A DNA stretch of 64,000 nucleotides, taken from positions 1 to 64,000 of the forward strand of contig QZKR01000128.1 of NCBI GenBank assembly GCA_003598065.1, in the 5' to 3' direction. The DNA is from Myxococcales bacterium. Its GTDB lineage: Bacteria > Myxococcota_A > SURF-8. A program made the position numbers and the translations under genes. Of this stretch, positions 7,369-15,734 are shown piece after piece. Below the pieces are notes generated by a model. That model searched no databases, was not told where the DNA came from, and was given only the letters and a program-made list of their open reading frames with translations. The first letter of the stretch is position 1; each line of letters begins with the position of its first letter.

Positions 7369-8268
7369 ATGGCCAGGGTGTTGATCTTAGGCGCGACCGG
7401 CATGCTGGGGCACAAGCTGTGCCAAATGCTGCCACGACTGGGACACGAGGCGTCGGCGACGGCGCGCGGAAGCGCCTCCGCCCTCAAGCCCTACCGCGAG
7501 GCGTTCAAACAAGTTCGCCTGATCGGCGGCATTGACGCGCTGGACGAACGGAAACTCGAACGAACGATCTCCCGCGCCGCCCCGGACGTATTGATCAACT
7601 GCGTCGGAATCATCAAACAACATCCGGCGGCGAAGGACCCTCTCCTTTCGATCGGCGTCAATTCCTGCCTGCCGCACAGGCTGGCCCGGCTTTGCGGCGG
7701 GCTGGGCGTTCGCCTGATCCATATCAGCACCGACTGCGTGTTTTCGGGCCGCAAGGGCAACTACACCGAAGAGGATGTCTCGGACGCGGAGGACCTGTAC
7801 GGCCGCTCCAAATTTCTCGGCGAGGTTTCGGGACGCGGCTGCCTGACCTTGCGGACCTCCATCATCGGCCGTGAGCTTGGCGGCGCGAGCGGCCTCTTGG
7901 AGTGGTTTCTGGGCAACCGCGGAAGAACCGCGCCGGGATACACCCGCGCCGTCTATACGGGTTTCACGACGCTGGAGATGGCCCGCCTCATCGATCGGGT
8001 GATCGTGCGGCATCCCGACCTGGAAGGCGTATGGCAGGTCTCCTCCGAGCCGATCAGCAAGTACGATCTGCTCTGTCTGGTGCGCGACGCCATGCGCCTC
8101 GACATCGACGTGACGGCCGAGGCGGCGGTTCGAATCGACCGCAGCCTGAACAGCGAAAAATTCAGAAACAAGACCGGCTACCAGCCGCCTTCGTGGCCGG
8201 CGATGATCGAGGAGCTGGCGCGCGACGCCGCGCCTTACGAGGAGTGGAGAAAAGCGCATGCATCTTGA
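7369..8268 (+). CDS. RmlD-like NDP-sugar 4-keto reductase (SDR family)
   Basis: 299 residues. An extended short-chain dehydrogenase with the NAD(P)-binding GATGMLGHKL at residues 8-17, the catalytic Ser/Thr segment LIHISTDCVFSG and the Y-x-x-x-K of DLYGRSKFLGE. The C-terminus (ISKYDLLCLVRDAM, RPSWP-like QPPSWPAMIEEL) matches dTDP-4-keto-rhamnose reductases. The next two genes encode a UDP-GlcNAc 4,6-dehydratase and a UDP-GlcNAc 2-epimerase. In Vibrio cholerae O37 an RmlD-like reductase (WbvR) works between these two enzymes to give UDP-L-RhaNAc and then UDP-L-QuiNAc. I infer the same step here. It overlaps the next gene by 11 bases. Confidence 0.85.
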   Translation: MARVLILGATGMLGHKLCQMLPRLGHEASATARGSASALKPYREAFKQVRLIGGIDALDERKLERTISRAAPDVLINCVGIIKQHPAAKDPLLSIGVNSCLPHRLARLCGGLGVRLIHISTDCVFSGRKGNYTEEDVSDAEDLYGRSKFLGEVSGRGCLTLRTSIIGRELGGASGLLEWFLGNRGRTAPGYTRAVYTGFTTLEMARLIDRVIVRHPDLEGVWQVSSEPISKYDLLCLVRDAMRLDIDVTAEAAVRIDRSLNSEKFRNKTGYQPPSWPAMIEELARDAAPYEEWRKAHAS

Positions 8269-9322
8269 AGACAAGCGGATTCTGGTGACCGGCGGCACCG
8301 GCTCGATGGGAAAAGTGTTCGTCAAACGCGTCCTGTCCGGCGAGCTGGGCATGCCGAAAAAGGTCGTCGTCTTCTCGCGCGACGAAGCCAAGCAGCACAC
8401 GATGCGGATCTCCTACATGAACCGCGGCGCCGCCACCGACGAGGTGATTTACCGCAACTTTCAGAGCCTCCTGGAGTTCCGCATCGGCGACGTGCGCAGC
8501 TACGCCGACGTCTGCTCGGCGGTCAAGGACGCGGACATCGTCGTCAACGCCGCCGCCCTGAAACAGGTGCCGACCTGCGAATACTTCCCCCTGCAGGCGA
8601 TCCAGACGAACTGCCTCGGTCCGGCCAACATCGTCCAGGCGATCCGCGAGAACGGCTATCCGGTGGAAACGGTGGTCGGCGTCAGCACCGACAAGGCCTG
8701 CAAGCCGGTCAACGTCATGGGCATGACCAAGGCCGTCCAGGAGCGCATTTTCACCTCCGCCAATGTCCTCAACGCGCAGACGCGCTTCATCTGCGTCCGC
8801 TACGGAAACGTGCTGGCCTCGCGGGGGTCCGTCATTCCGCTGTTTCACGACCAGATTCGCGGCGGCGGCCCGGTCACGATCACCGTGCCCGACATGACGC
8901 GGTTTCTGCTGAGCATCGACCAGGCGGTTGACACCGTTTTTGCGGCGCTCAAGCACGCCAAGCCCGGCGAAACCTACATCCCCATCGCCCCGTCGGCCAC
9001 GGTGGAGAACATCGCCAAGGCGTTGATCGGCAAGCGCAAGATAAAACTCAAGGTCATCGGCATCCGGCCCGGCGAGAAGATTCACGAGATCCTCATTTCG
9101 GAAGAGGAAAGCAACCGGACCGCTCGACGGGGAGATTATTACGCCATTCTGCCGATGCTGCCGGAACTGCGCGGCGGCGCGCCCGCGCCGGCGGCGATGG
9201 AGACGGAATACAGTTCGGCGGGCAGCGTCGTCGATCTGCCGGCGACGGTGAAGCTGCTTAAGGCGCACAAGCTGATGGTGGAAGACGTCCAGAACACCGA
9301 CGGCGGCGAGCTGTTGCGATGA
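8258..9322 (+). CDS. UDP-GlcNAc 4,6-dehydratase (CapE/FnlA/WbvB-type polysaccharide biosynthesis protein)
   Basis: 354 residues. An extended SDR enzyme with ILVTGGTGSMGKVFVKRVL at the dinucleotide site, VVVFSRDEAKQ, NAAALKQVPTCEYFP, VSTDKACKPVNVMGMTKAV and VRYGNVLASRGSVIPLF, all hallmarks of the inverting UDP-GlcNAc 4,6-dehydratase/5-epimerase group. The active-site Tyr of the usual Y-x-x-x-K is Met in MGMTKAV, as is normal in this subgroup. It makes the 4-keto-6-deoxy UDP-HexNAc intermediate from UDP-GlcNAc. Neighbours on both sides (reductase, 2-epimerase) supply the following steps. It overlaps both of them, so it sits in the middle of a tight operon. Either UDP-L-QuiNAc or UDP-L-FucNAc could be the end product. 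Confidence 0.9.
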   Translation: MHLEDKRILVTGGTGSMGKVFVKRVLSGELGMPKKVVVFSRDEAKQHTMRISYMNRGAATDEVIYRNFQSLLEFRIGDVRSYADVCSAVKDADIVVNAAALKQVPTCEYFPLQAIQTNCLGPANIVQAIRENGYPVETVVGVSTDKACKPVNVMGMTKAVQERIFTSANVLNAQTRFICVRYGNVLASRGSVIPLFHDQIRGGGPVTITVPDMTRFLLSIDQAVDTVFAALKHAKPGETYIPIAPSATVENIAKALIGKRKIKLKVIGIRPGEKIHEILISEEESNRTARRGDYYAILPMLPELRGGAPAPAAMETEYSSAGSVVDLPATVKLLKAHKLMVEDVQNTDGGELLR

Positions 9323-10476
9323 AAAAGCCGGCCCAGCCGCCAACCAAGGCGAAAAAAGCCATGAAGCCGCTCAAGGTATTGACCGTTCTCGGCACCCGCC
9401 CGGAGATCATCCGGCTGTCGCTGATCATCGCCAAGCTGGACCGCTACGCGACGCAGATCGTCGTCCATACCGGCCAGAACTTCGAGGCGAATCTCGACGC
9501 GATCTTTTTCGACCAGCTCGGCGTGCGCAAGCCCGATTATCATCTCGGCGCGCGCGGTTTGTTCGGCGAGCAGATGGGGACGATCCTCTCCGGCTGCGAA
9601 AAGATCATGCGGGAGGAAAAGCCGGACAAGTTCCTCGTCCTGGGCGACACGAACAGCGCCCTGGCGGCGATCGTCGCCAAGCGGCTCGGCATCCCCGTCT
9701 ATCACATGGAGGCGGGCAACCGCTGCCACGACGACCGCGTGCCGGAGGAAGTGAATCGCCGCATCATCGACCACTCTTCCGACGTGCTTTTGCCCTACAC
9801 CGCCAACAGCAAGGCCAATCTCGTCGCCGAGGGGATTCCCCCTTATCGCATCTACGTCACCGGCAACCCCATCAACGAGGTGCTGCGGCATTTCACGCCG
9901 CAGATCGAGGCCTCGGCGATCCTGACTCAGCTCGGTCTCGCCAAGGGCCGTTATTTTCTCGTCACGATGCACCGGGCGGAGAACGTCGATATCCCCGAGC
10001 GGCTCGACGCCTTCCTCGACGCCTTCGACCGCCTGTCCCGCGAGCATCGCCTGCCGGTGGTCGTCAGCACGCATCCGCGCACGCGCGCCCGGCTCGCCGC
10101 CAGGGGCGGCGCGGCGGTCAAGTCGGACCTGCGCTTTCTCGATCCTTTCGGTTTCTTCGATTTCGTGAACCTGGAGCAGAATGCGTTCTGCGTCCTCTCC
10201 GACAGCGGCACGGTGCAGGAGGAGTGCGCCATCTTCAACGTGCCGTCGGTGACGATCCGCGACGTCACCGAGCGGCCGGAGACGCTGGAGGCGGGCTCCA
10301 ACACGCTTTCCGGCGCGGAGCCGGAGCGGATCGTCGATCTGGTGCGGATGGTGCTCGCGGAAGGAAACGAATGGCGGGCCCCGGCCGAGTATCTCGACGC
10401 CCAGGTGTCGAAGAAAGTGGTGAAAATCGTGCTCGGCCATCACCTGGATTTCAAGCCGCGCCATCCCCTAAGCTGA
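9319..10476 (+). CDS. UDP-N-acetylglucosamine 2-epimerase family protein (WecB/FnlC/WbvD-like)
   Basis: 385 residues. GT-B-like epimerase with the family opening VLTVLGTRPEIIRLS, VVHTGQNF, LVLGDTNSALAA, YHMEAGNRC, VPEEVNRRIIDHSS, the YVTGNPINEVL segment, VTMHRAENVD and the SDSGTVQEECAIFNVP nucleotide-binding loop. It inverts C-2 of a UDP-HexNAc. Placed third in the operon it should act on the 6-deoxy sugar made by the two genes before it. The first ATG overlaps the previous stop (ATGA). A second in-frame ATG at 9361, right before KPLKVLTVLG, would give the more usual N-terminus, so the first 14 residues are uncertain. Confidence 0.9.
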   Translation: MKKPAQPPTKAKKAMKPLKVLTVLGTRPEIIRLSLIIAKLDRYATQIVVHTGQNFEANLDAIFFDQLGVRKPDYHLGARGLFGEQMGTILSGCEKIMREEKPDKFLVLGDTNSALAAIVAKRLGIPVYHMEAGNRCHDDRVPEEVNRRIIDHSSDVLLPYTANSKANLVAEGIPPYRIYVTGNPINEVLRHFTPQIEASAILTQLGLAKGRYFLVTMHRAENVDIPERLDAFLDAFDRLSREHRLPVVVSTHPRTRARLAARGGAAVKSDLRFLDPFGFFDFVNLEQNAFCVLSDSGTVQEECAIFNVPSVTIRDVTERPETLEAGSNTLSGAEPERIVDLVRMVLAEGNEWRAPAEYLDAQVSKKVVKIVLGHHLDFKPRHPLS

Positions 10477-10499
10477 GGCGGCGCGCCGCGCCGAACGCC

Positions 10500-11717
10500 A
10501 TGCGCCCCCTTTCCATCGCCATCGTGAGCAAGGCCGACGACACGGGCGGCGGGGCCAGCCGCGTCGCGGCCGAACTCGCCCGACTGCTTATCGCCGACGG
10601 CCACCGCGTCCATCACTGGCGCGCCTTCGGCCGGCCCGAGCCGCACGCGCGCGATCTTTACGGATCGTTCGCGCTGCCGATCCGCGCCGTGCGCAAGCTG
10701 GCTCGTCTCTCCGGCTGGCCCGACTGGCCGCCCGTCGAGTATCCGCTGCTCGCGCGCCGGCTCGCCGATTACGACGTCGTTCATTTCCACGATCTGACCA
10801 CGGCCCTTTCGCCCTTGACGCCGTCGCTCGTCGCGCGCCGCAAGCCCGTGGCCTGGACTTTCCACGACTGCTCGCCCTTCACCGGCGGCTGTCTTTATCC
10901 GCTGGACTGCCCGAAATTCAAATCGCGCTGCGGTCCTTGCCCGCAGCTCGGCGCATGGCCGCTGGATACGCGTTTCGATTTCACCGGCCCGATCCATGCC
11001 TTGAAGCGTCGTTTGTTCGCCGAAAACACGATCCGCGCCGTCGTTCCTTCACGCTGGAGCCGCGAGATGGCCGTGGCTTCGGGCATGTTCGCCCGCCCGC
11101 CCGAGGTGATTCCCAACGGCATCGACACGGACGTTTTTCGACCCTTTGATCGCCAGGCCTTGCGCCGTGAACTCGGTCTGCCCGACGATCGGAGGATCGT
11201 TCTCATCGCCGCTTACGATCTGTCCTACCCGAACAAAGGCGCGGCCTTCGCCCTGGAAGCCCTGCGCCGCTTAGACGAACCGGCGCCGTTTCTTTTGGCC
11301 GTGGGCGGGCTCGGCCGTTGGACCGAGGCGGCTTTTTCGCCGCTCGCCTTTCGCCATGTCGGTTTTCTCGCCGACGATCGCGAGAAGGCGCGCTGGTTCG
11401 CCGCCGCCGACGTGGCGCTCAACGCCTCGCTCACCGACACCTTCTCGCTCGTCACCGCCGAGGCGATGGCCTGCGGCACGCCGACCGTCGGCTTCGCCAC
11501 CGGCGGCATTCCGGAACTCGTCGAGCACGGCGTGTCCGGCTGGATGGTCCCCACGGGCGACGCCGCCGCCCTGTCCCACGGCCTCGCGCGGGCGCTGGCG
11601 GGCGACGCGCCGAAACACTGGGGCGAAGCGGCGCGGGCGCGGATCGTCGAGCGCTTCTCTCACCCGGGTTTTCTCGCCGCTCATTTGTCGCTGTATCGGG
11701 AGATGATGGGCCGGTAG
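10500..11717 (+). CDS. Glycosyltransferase family 4 protein
   Basis: 405 residues. GT-B fold: an N-terminal domain with VSKADDTGGGASRVAAELARLL and a Trp-Thr-Phe-His segment VAWTFHDCSPFTGGC, then the C-terminal donor domain with VIPNGIDTDVFRP, VLIAAYDLSYPNKGA, HVGFLADDREKARWFAAADV and the nucleotide-sugar motif SLTDTFSLVTAEAMACGTP ending TGGIPELV. The motif order is that of colanic-acid/exopolysaccharide GT4 enzymes. It has a four-cysteine cluster (HDCSPFTGGCLYPLDC, RCGPC), shared by a subgroup of GT4 enzymes, that could bind a metal. It lies 23 bases after the 2-epimerase, so it probably transfers the sugar made by that pathway. Confidence 0.88.
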   Translation: MRPLSIAIVSKADDTGGGASRVAAELARLLIADGHRVHHWRAFGRPEPHARDLYGSFALPIRAVRKLARLSGWPDWPPVEYPLLARRLADYDVVHFHDLTTALSPLTPSLVARRKPVAWTFHDCSPFTGGCLYPLDCPKFKSRCGPCPQLGAWPLDTRFDFTGPIHALKRRLFAENTIRAVVPSRWSREMAVASGMFARPPEVIPNGIDTDVFRPFDRQALRRELGLPDDRRIVLIAAYDLSYPNKGAAFALEALRRLDEPAPFLLAVGGLGRWTEAAFSPLAFRHVGFLADDREKARWFAAADVALNASLTDTFSLVTAEAMACGTPTVGFATGGIPELVEHGVSGWMVPTGDAAALSHGLARALAGDAPKHWGEAARARIVERFSHPGFLAAHLSLYREMMGR

Positions 11718-11721
11718 AGGC

Positions 11722-13053
11722 TCACTTGTCCAGCGGCCACTGCGCGAGCACCCAGCGCTTCGCCGCGTCGGCGTCGAGAAGCTCGCCGTCCAGTTGCCGC
11801 GTGCGCGCGGCGTCGAGGATCACGGAAAATTGGGGACCTGGCGTATAGCCCCAGGCGATCAGATCGTCGCCGCCGATCAAGGGAGGCGGCAGGGCGGGTT
11901 CCGGCGTCTGCGCCAGTTCGGCGCGCACGGCGTCGTAGGTGTCCAGCTGACCATGCGAGGCGAGACAGTCGGCGCGGTGCAGTTCCAGATGCTCGGTGAA
12001 GCGGGGCAGCGCCAGAAAGCGGCGGCGCGTCGAAGGGCGCATCTCCGGATAGTCGAGGAAGCGCATGTGCTCGGAAACCAGCGCCGTCACCTGCTCCCGT
12101 TCGTCGTTGGCGAAATTGAGACGGCGGCAGACGGCGTCGGCGATTTGCGCGCCGACGGCGGCGTGGCGGGGGAAGGTGGGCTGGCCGTCCTTGACGGCGG
12201 CCGTCGGCGGCTTGCCGACATCGTGCAGCAGGGCGCCCCAGGCGAGGGACGGAGTGGGCTCGTCCAGCGCATCCAAGAGAAGGGCGGTGTGGGTAAAAAC
12301 GTCGCCTTCGGGATGGTAGCCGGGCGGCTGGGCCACGCCGTCCATCGCCTTCACCTCGGGAAGCCAGACGTCGAGCAGGCCGGCGTCGCGAAGCAGCGTC
12401 AGGCCGCGCCCGGCGTGCGGGGCGGCGAGAAGGCGCGTCAATTCCTCGCGGACGCGTTCCGGCGCAAGTTCGGCCACGTCCGAAGCATGGGAGGCCAGCG
12501 CTTTCCAGGTCGTTGGTTCGATCCTAAAGTCGAAGCGGGCCGCGAAGCGCACGGCGCGAAACAGCCGCAGGCGGTCCTCGGCGAAACGGCGCTCGGCGTC
12601 GCCGATGGCCCGCACGAGGCCGGCGCGCAGATCCGCCTCGCCGCCGACGAGATCGAGCAGGCGATCGGCGACGGGGTCGTAGAGCAAACCGTTGATCGTG
12701 AAGTCGCGGCGCTGGACGTCCTCTTCGGCGGTCGCGGGGCGCACCCAGTCGGGCCGCCGCCCGTCGCCATAAGGGCCGTCGGTGCGGAATCGCGCCACTT
12801 CGGTCGGCGGCGCATCATCATGCTTGACGAGCGTCACGCCGAAGGCCTTGCCCACCGCCGCCGTGCGCGCGAAAAGCCGCGCCGTCTGGTCCGGCGGGCA
12901 GTCGGTGGCCACATCCACGTCTTCCGGGGGCAGGCCCAGCAGCCGATCGCGCACCGCCCCGCCGGCGAAGTAAGCGGCGTAGCCCGCTTTTTGCAGCGCC
13001 AACACGACGGCGTAAGCGTGGCGTTCGGCGTCTGTCGTGAAAGACTTCATCAT
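11722..13053 (-). CDS. CCA-adding tRNA nucleotidyltransferase with HD domain
   Basis: 443 residues starting at the ATG-ATG at 13053. An upstream in-frame extension exists but would run into the previous gene and lacks homology. Residues about 20-60 carry the class II nucleotidyltransferase signature AYFAGGAVRDRLLGLPPEDVDVATD, with the Asp pair that binds metal, then RRDFTINGLLYDP and a neck domain (FAEDRLRLFRAVRFAARFDF). The C-terminal half has an HD phosphohydrolase motif at LLHDVGKPPTA. The enzyme adds or repairs the 3'-CCA of tRNAs. HD-containing members can also have phosphatase activity. A poly(A) polymerase reading is less likely because of the HD domain. Confidence 0.92.
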   Translation of the reverse strand: MMKSFTTDAERHAYAVVLALQKAGYAAYFAGGAVRDRLLGLPPEDVDVATDCPPDQTARLFARTAAVGKAFGVTLVKHDDAPPTEVARFRTDGPYGDGRRPDWVRPATAEEDVQRRDFTINGLLYDPVADRLLDLVGGEADLRAGLVRAIGDAERRFAEDRLRLFRAVRFAARFDFRIEPTTWKALASHASDVAELAPERVREELTRLLAAPHAGRGLTLLRDAGLLDVWLPEVKAMDGVAQPPGYHPEGDVFTHTALLLDALDEPTPSLAWGALLHDVGKPPTAAVKDGQPTFPRHAAVGAQIADAVCRRLNFANDEREQVTALVSEHMRFLDYPEMRPSTRRRFLALPRFTEHLELHRADCLASHGQLDTYDAVRAELAQTPEPALPPPLIGGDDLIAWGYTPGPQFSVILDAARTRQLDGELLDADAAKRWVLAQWPLDK

Positions 13054-13105
13054 GCCGCCATTATCGGGAGAGAGACGGCGACGGTCAAGGCGCGCGGAGT
13101 ACCGC

Positions 13106-14365
13106 TTAAGGCCCTTCGATGACGGCGATGTATTCCGGCCGCTGGTCAACTGGCGTCAGATAAGCGTCATACCGCGCGTCGCCGTCGAGATGGCGGCGCA
13201 GAAAGGCGAGCGTCAGCCGGTCCATCGCCGCGAACGCCTCGGCCGGCGTGGCGAAGCCCGGCGCGCAGCCTTCCTCGGCGAAATATTCGCTCGACCCGCC
13301 GACCATCTCGCAGAAGTCGGTGAAACTCATGTGCGCCGCGTTCATCAGCGTCGCCAGCCGTTTGTCCGCGCCGGGAAGCGCCTCGTAGATCGGCCGGACC
13401 TCCGAATCCATCGGGCAGGTGCCGTCGCGCTCCGCGCCGACGATCAGCATCGGGATGGCGATCGCTTCCAGGCCGTTCGGTTCGTCGGCGGCGAAGAAGC
13501 CGTAGCCCGCCGGGGCGTAAGCCACGCCGGCCTTGACGCGCGGATCGCCGACCGCGCCGTCCTTGACCATGCTCGTATCGTAATCGGTCAGCCAGTCGCA
13601 GATGTGCAGCGAGGGGTCCTCGGCGCATTCGGTCAGATAAGCCTGGAAATGCATGCTCCCGCCGCAGACCATCAATGTCGTGTAGCCGCCCAGCGAATGC
13701 CCGCCGGCGGCGATGCGCGCTTCATCGATAAGCCCGAAGAGGCGGCTGTCCGCCGCTTCGCTTTTCGCCAGCGCGTGCGAGATCGCCGCCGAAACGTCCA
13801 GCGGCCGGTCGTGGACGGCCTGCGCCACCGTGGACACGTCCCAGTCGCCGGCCGTGTTGCCGACGTGGTTGCAGCTGATGACGACGAAGCCGTGCGCAAC
13901 GAGATACTCGACGAGCGTCCACGACTGTTCGGCGATGCCGCTGTTGCCGTGGGAGAAAGCGAAGAGCGGGTAAGGCGCGCCGCCCGCGTCCGGCTCGGCG
14001 TCGGCGTAGACGTTGTCGCGCACCAGCCAGCCGTCGTAGCGGAACGCTTCTCCGCCCGTCTGGGCCGGATACCAGACGGTGCAGGGCAGTTCGCGCGTCC
14101 GGCCGGCGACGTCCGGATCGTCGTAGGCGACGGTCTCGTTGATCGCGCCGACCGCATACGGCCCCGGCGCATCGGGATCGTCGAAGGGCGGCGCGTCGGC
14201 ATCGCCGTCTTCGTCGCCGTCAGCTGTCTCGCCTTCCGTGTCGCCGTCCTCGGTGGCCGCGTCTCCGTCGCCGTCCGTCGTCTGTTCTTCATTGCTGTCG
14301 CAGGCAGCGAAAGCCGCAACGCAAATCAACAGCGCCCATGCCCAAGGGAGTGATTTTCTTAGCAT
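13106..14365 (-). CDS. Lipoprotein alpha/beta hydrolase (dienelactone/PAF-acetylhydrolase-like) with DGD linker
   Basis: 419 residues. The start at 14365 has an excellent site, GGAGG seven bases upstream. The N-terminus is a lipoprotein signal with lipobox AFAAC at about residue 22, followed by a roughly 45-residue acidic stalk rich in DGD (TDGDGDAATEDGDTEGETADGD in part). The hydrolase domain starts near VGAINETVAYDD. It shows FAFSHGNSG for the oxyanion region, the nucleophile elbow AGGHSLGGYTTL, IPMLIVGAERDGTCP for the acid strand and NAAHMSFTDFC for the catalytic His. It is probably a surface or periplasmic esterase, substrate unknown. The paired cysteines would suit an extracytoplasmic location. 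Confidence 0.85.
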   Translation of the reverse strand: MLRKSLPWAWALLICVAAFAACDSNEEQTTDGDGDAATEDGDTEGETADGDEDGDADAPPFDDPDAPGPYAVGAINETVAYDDPDVAGRTRELPCTVWYPAQTGGEAFRYDGWLVRDNVYADAEPDAGGAPYPLFAFSHGNSGIAEQSWTLVEYLVAHGFVVISCNHVGNTAGDWDVSTVAQAVHDRPLDVSAAISHALAKSEAADSRLFGLIDEARIAAGGHSLGGYTTLMVCGGSMHFQAYLTECAEDPSLHICDWLTDYDTSMVKDGAVGDPRVKAGVAYAPAGYGFFAADEPNGLEAIAIPMLIVGAERDGTCPMDSEVRPIYEALPGADKRLATLMNAAHMSFTDFCEMVGGSSEYFAEEGCAPGFATPAEAFAAMDRLTLAFLRRHLDGDARYDAYLTPVDQRPEYIAVIEGP

Positions 14366-14382
14366 CGTCGCCTCCTGGGGGG

Positions 14383-14410
14383 AAGATAACACGATCGCGA
14401 TGAGATGCAA
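14383..14410 (-). promoter_or_regulatory. Weak candidate promoter for the lipoprotein hydrolase gene
   Basis: On the minus strand TTGCAT (14405-14410) and TATCTT (14383-14388) are separated by 16 bases. The -10 matches 4 of 6 consensus bases and the -35 only 3 of 6. It lies 18 bases upstream of the start, between the terminator at 14467 and the gene. Confidence 0.3.
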
Positions 14411-14466
14411 CAGCCCGGTCGCAAACGGCCGTTGTATTTCCCGGGTTGGATGCCGATGCAAGCCTA

Positions 14467-14497
14467 CAAAAAAAGCGGGCCTTGCGCCCGCCTTTTG
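14467..14497 (-). terminator. Rho-independent terminator after the first DGD lipoprotein
   Basis: A six-bp G+C stem, 14475-14480 with 14486-14491, and a five-base loop are followed on the minus strand by seven T (the A-run at 14468-14474 on plus). It lies about 25 bases past the stop of the lipoprotein gene at 14518. Confidence 0.8.
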
Positions 14498-14517
14498 TTT
14501 TCGAAACGGTTTCCCGA

Positions 14518-14994
14518 TCAGTCGCAATCCGGGTCGGGCGCAGGAGCGCAGCCCTCGTCGCAATAACCGTCCGCCGTGCAGGAATCGTACTGGCAGGGGA
14601 AGATGTCGTCACCGACCATCGGCGTGTCGCCGCAGCAACAATCCGGGTCGTCCGTGCAGGGGAAGTATTCCACGTCGTTAGGCGATACGCCGTTCTCGCA
14701 GACGCCGACCTGCGTATCGCAACCGGCTTTGGATTTGCCGCCGAAATTCTCCTCCAACGGGTCGCTGCACTCCAAGGGTTCGTCGCCGTCGGGCGGCTCG
14801 TCGCCATCGGCCGACTGGTCGCCATCGGCCGACTGGTCGCCGTCGGCCGATTGGTCGCCATCGGCCGATTGGTCGCCGTCGGCGGACGTATCGCCGTCGG
14901 TTCCGTCGTCGTCGTCGTCGCCGCTGGAGCAGGCCGCGAAAAGAGTCACCAATCCAATCAGAAGCAGCAGCCACAAGATTTTTTTGCTACGCAT
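14518..14994 (-). CDS. DGD-repeat lipoprotein with C-terminal cysteine module (paralogue of 15034)
   Basis: 158 residues. The signal peptide is KKILWLLLLIGLVTLFAAC with the lipobox Cys near residue 22. It is followed by five consecutive Asp and an acidic stalk built from repeated ADGDQS units. The C-terminal 75 residues form a cysteine module beginning LECSDPLEENFGGKSKAGCD, with an adjacent triple cysteine (DCCCG) and endings such as CQYDSCTADGYCDEGC. The same module is present, about 80 percent identical by eye, in the next gene upstream, so the two are recent duplicates. A surface-displayed disulfide-rich domain is likely. Function unknown. Confidence 0.85.
   Translation of the reverse strand: MRSKKILWLLLLIGLVTLFAACSSGDDDDDGTDGDTSADGDQSADGDQSADGDQSADGDQSADGDEPPDGDEPLECSDPLEENFGGKSKAGCDTQVGVCENGVSPNDVEYFPCTDDPDCCCGDTPMVGDDIFPCQYDSCTADGYCDEGCAPAPDPDCD
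14776..14898 (-). repeat. Coding repeat array, ADGDQS units
   Basis: Tandem 18-bp units inside the lipoprotein gene encode the stalk of Ala-Asp-Gly-Asp-Gln-Ser repeats, flanked by EPPDGDEP. The copies differ at third-codon positions. Such arrays can expand and contract by slippage. Confidence 0.75.
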
Positions 14995-15033
14995 CGTTCC
15001 TCCTTTTTTAAGCGCCGGATCGCCGGCTGGTGG

Positions 15034-15666
15034 TTACTGGCAATCCAGGTCCGGCGCGGGCGCGCAGGCCGCGTCGCAAAAGCCGTCCGCCGTGCAGGAA
15101 TCATACTGGCAGGGGTACACGTCCTCGAACATCGGCGCGCCGCCGCAGCAGCAATCCGGGTCGTCCGTGCACGGGTAGTATTCCACGTTGTTGGGCGATT
15201 CGGCGTTCTCGCAAACGCCGACCTGCGTGTCGCAGCCGGCGGCGGACTTGCCGCCGAAATTCTCTTCCAGAGGGTCGCTGCACTCCAAAGGCACGTCGCC
15301 GTCGGTGGGGACATCGCCGTCGGTCGGCGCGTCGCCGTCGGTCGGTACGTCGCCATCGGTCGGTACGTCGCCATCGGTCGGTACGTCGCCATCGGTCGGC
15401 GCGTCACCGTCAGTCGGCGCATCGCCGTCGGTGGGGACATCGCCGTCGGTCGGTACGTCGCCGTCGGTGGGGACATCGCCATCGGTCGATTGGTCGCCGT
15501 CGGCCGGCTGGTCGCCGTCGGCCGACTGGTCGCCGTCGGTCGCGTCGCCGTCGGTCGTGTCGCCGTCCGTCCCGTCATTGTCATCGCCGCTGTCGCAGGC
15601 CGCAAACGCGAACAGTACAACCGCCAAAAGCAGAACCGAGCCAAGCCACCATGCGCTACGCTTCAT
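15034..15666 (-). CDS. DGD-repeat lipoprotein with long TDGDVP stalk
   Basis: 210 residues. The signal peptide has lipobox AFAAC near residue 24, with basic N-terminus KR. The stalk runs for about 100 residues: mixed TDGD/ADGDQ units, then eleven six-residue TDGDVP or TDGDAP units. The C-terminal module (LECSDPLEENFGGKSAAGCD, the triple cysteine DCCCGG, CQYDSCTADGFCDAACAP) is nearly the same as in the gene at 14518. The stalk is twice as long, which shows that length differs between copies while the head is conserved. The next gene is 39 bases downstream and lacks its own obvious promoter, so both are probably on one transcript from 15714-15722. Function is unknown; the likely place is the cell surface. 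Confidence 0.85.
   Translation of the reverse strand: MKRSAWWLGSVLLLAVVLFAFAACDSGDDNDGTDGDTTDGDATDGDQSADGDQPADGDQSTDGDVPTDGDVPTDGDVPTDGDAPTDGDAPTDGDVPTDGDVPTDGDVPTDGDAPTDGDVPTDGDVPLECSDPLEENFGGKSAAGCDTQVGVCENAESPNNVEYYPCTDDPDCCCGGAPMFEDVYPCQYDSCTADGFCDAACAPAPDLDCQ
15289..15486 (-). repeat. Eleven tandem 18-bp coding repeats (TDGDVP/TDGDAP)
   Basis: Eleven in-frame 18-bp units fill 198 bases exactly. Eight encode the Val version and three the Ala version. Less regular DGD units continue to about 15560. Synonymous differences between neighbours indicate that the array is not a recent perfect expansion. Confidence 0.85.
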
Positions 15667-15713
15667 CTCGTTCTCCTTTTCCCCTCGTTATTTCTTAATT
15701 TCCATATGGCCGC

Positions 15714-15722
15714 ATTGTATCA
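15714..15722 (-). promoter_or_regulatory. Candidate extended -10 promoter for the DGD lipoprotein pair
   Basis: On the minus strand the sequence TGATACAAT is an extended -10 element (TG-N-TACAAT, 5 of 6 consensus bases). No -35 box sits at the right distance, as expected for this class. The start codon is 48 bases downstream. A terminator of the previous gene lies directly upstream. Confidence 0.5.
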
Positions 15723-15734
15723 CATCGCACTGTC

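Noticed and set aside
15289-15486. CRISPR-like array
   Set aside because: The repeats are 18-bp in-frame coding units with no spacers, so this is a protein stalk and not CRISPR.
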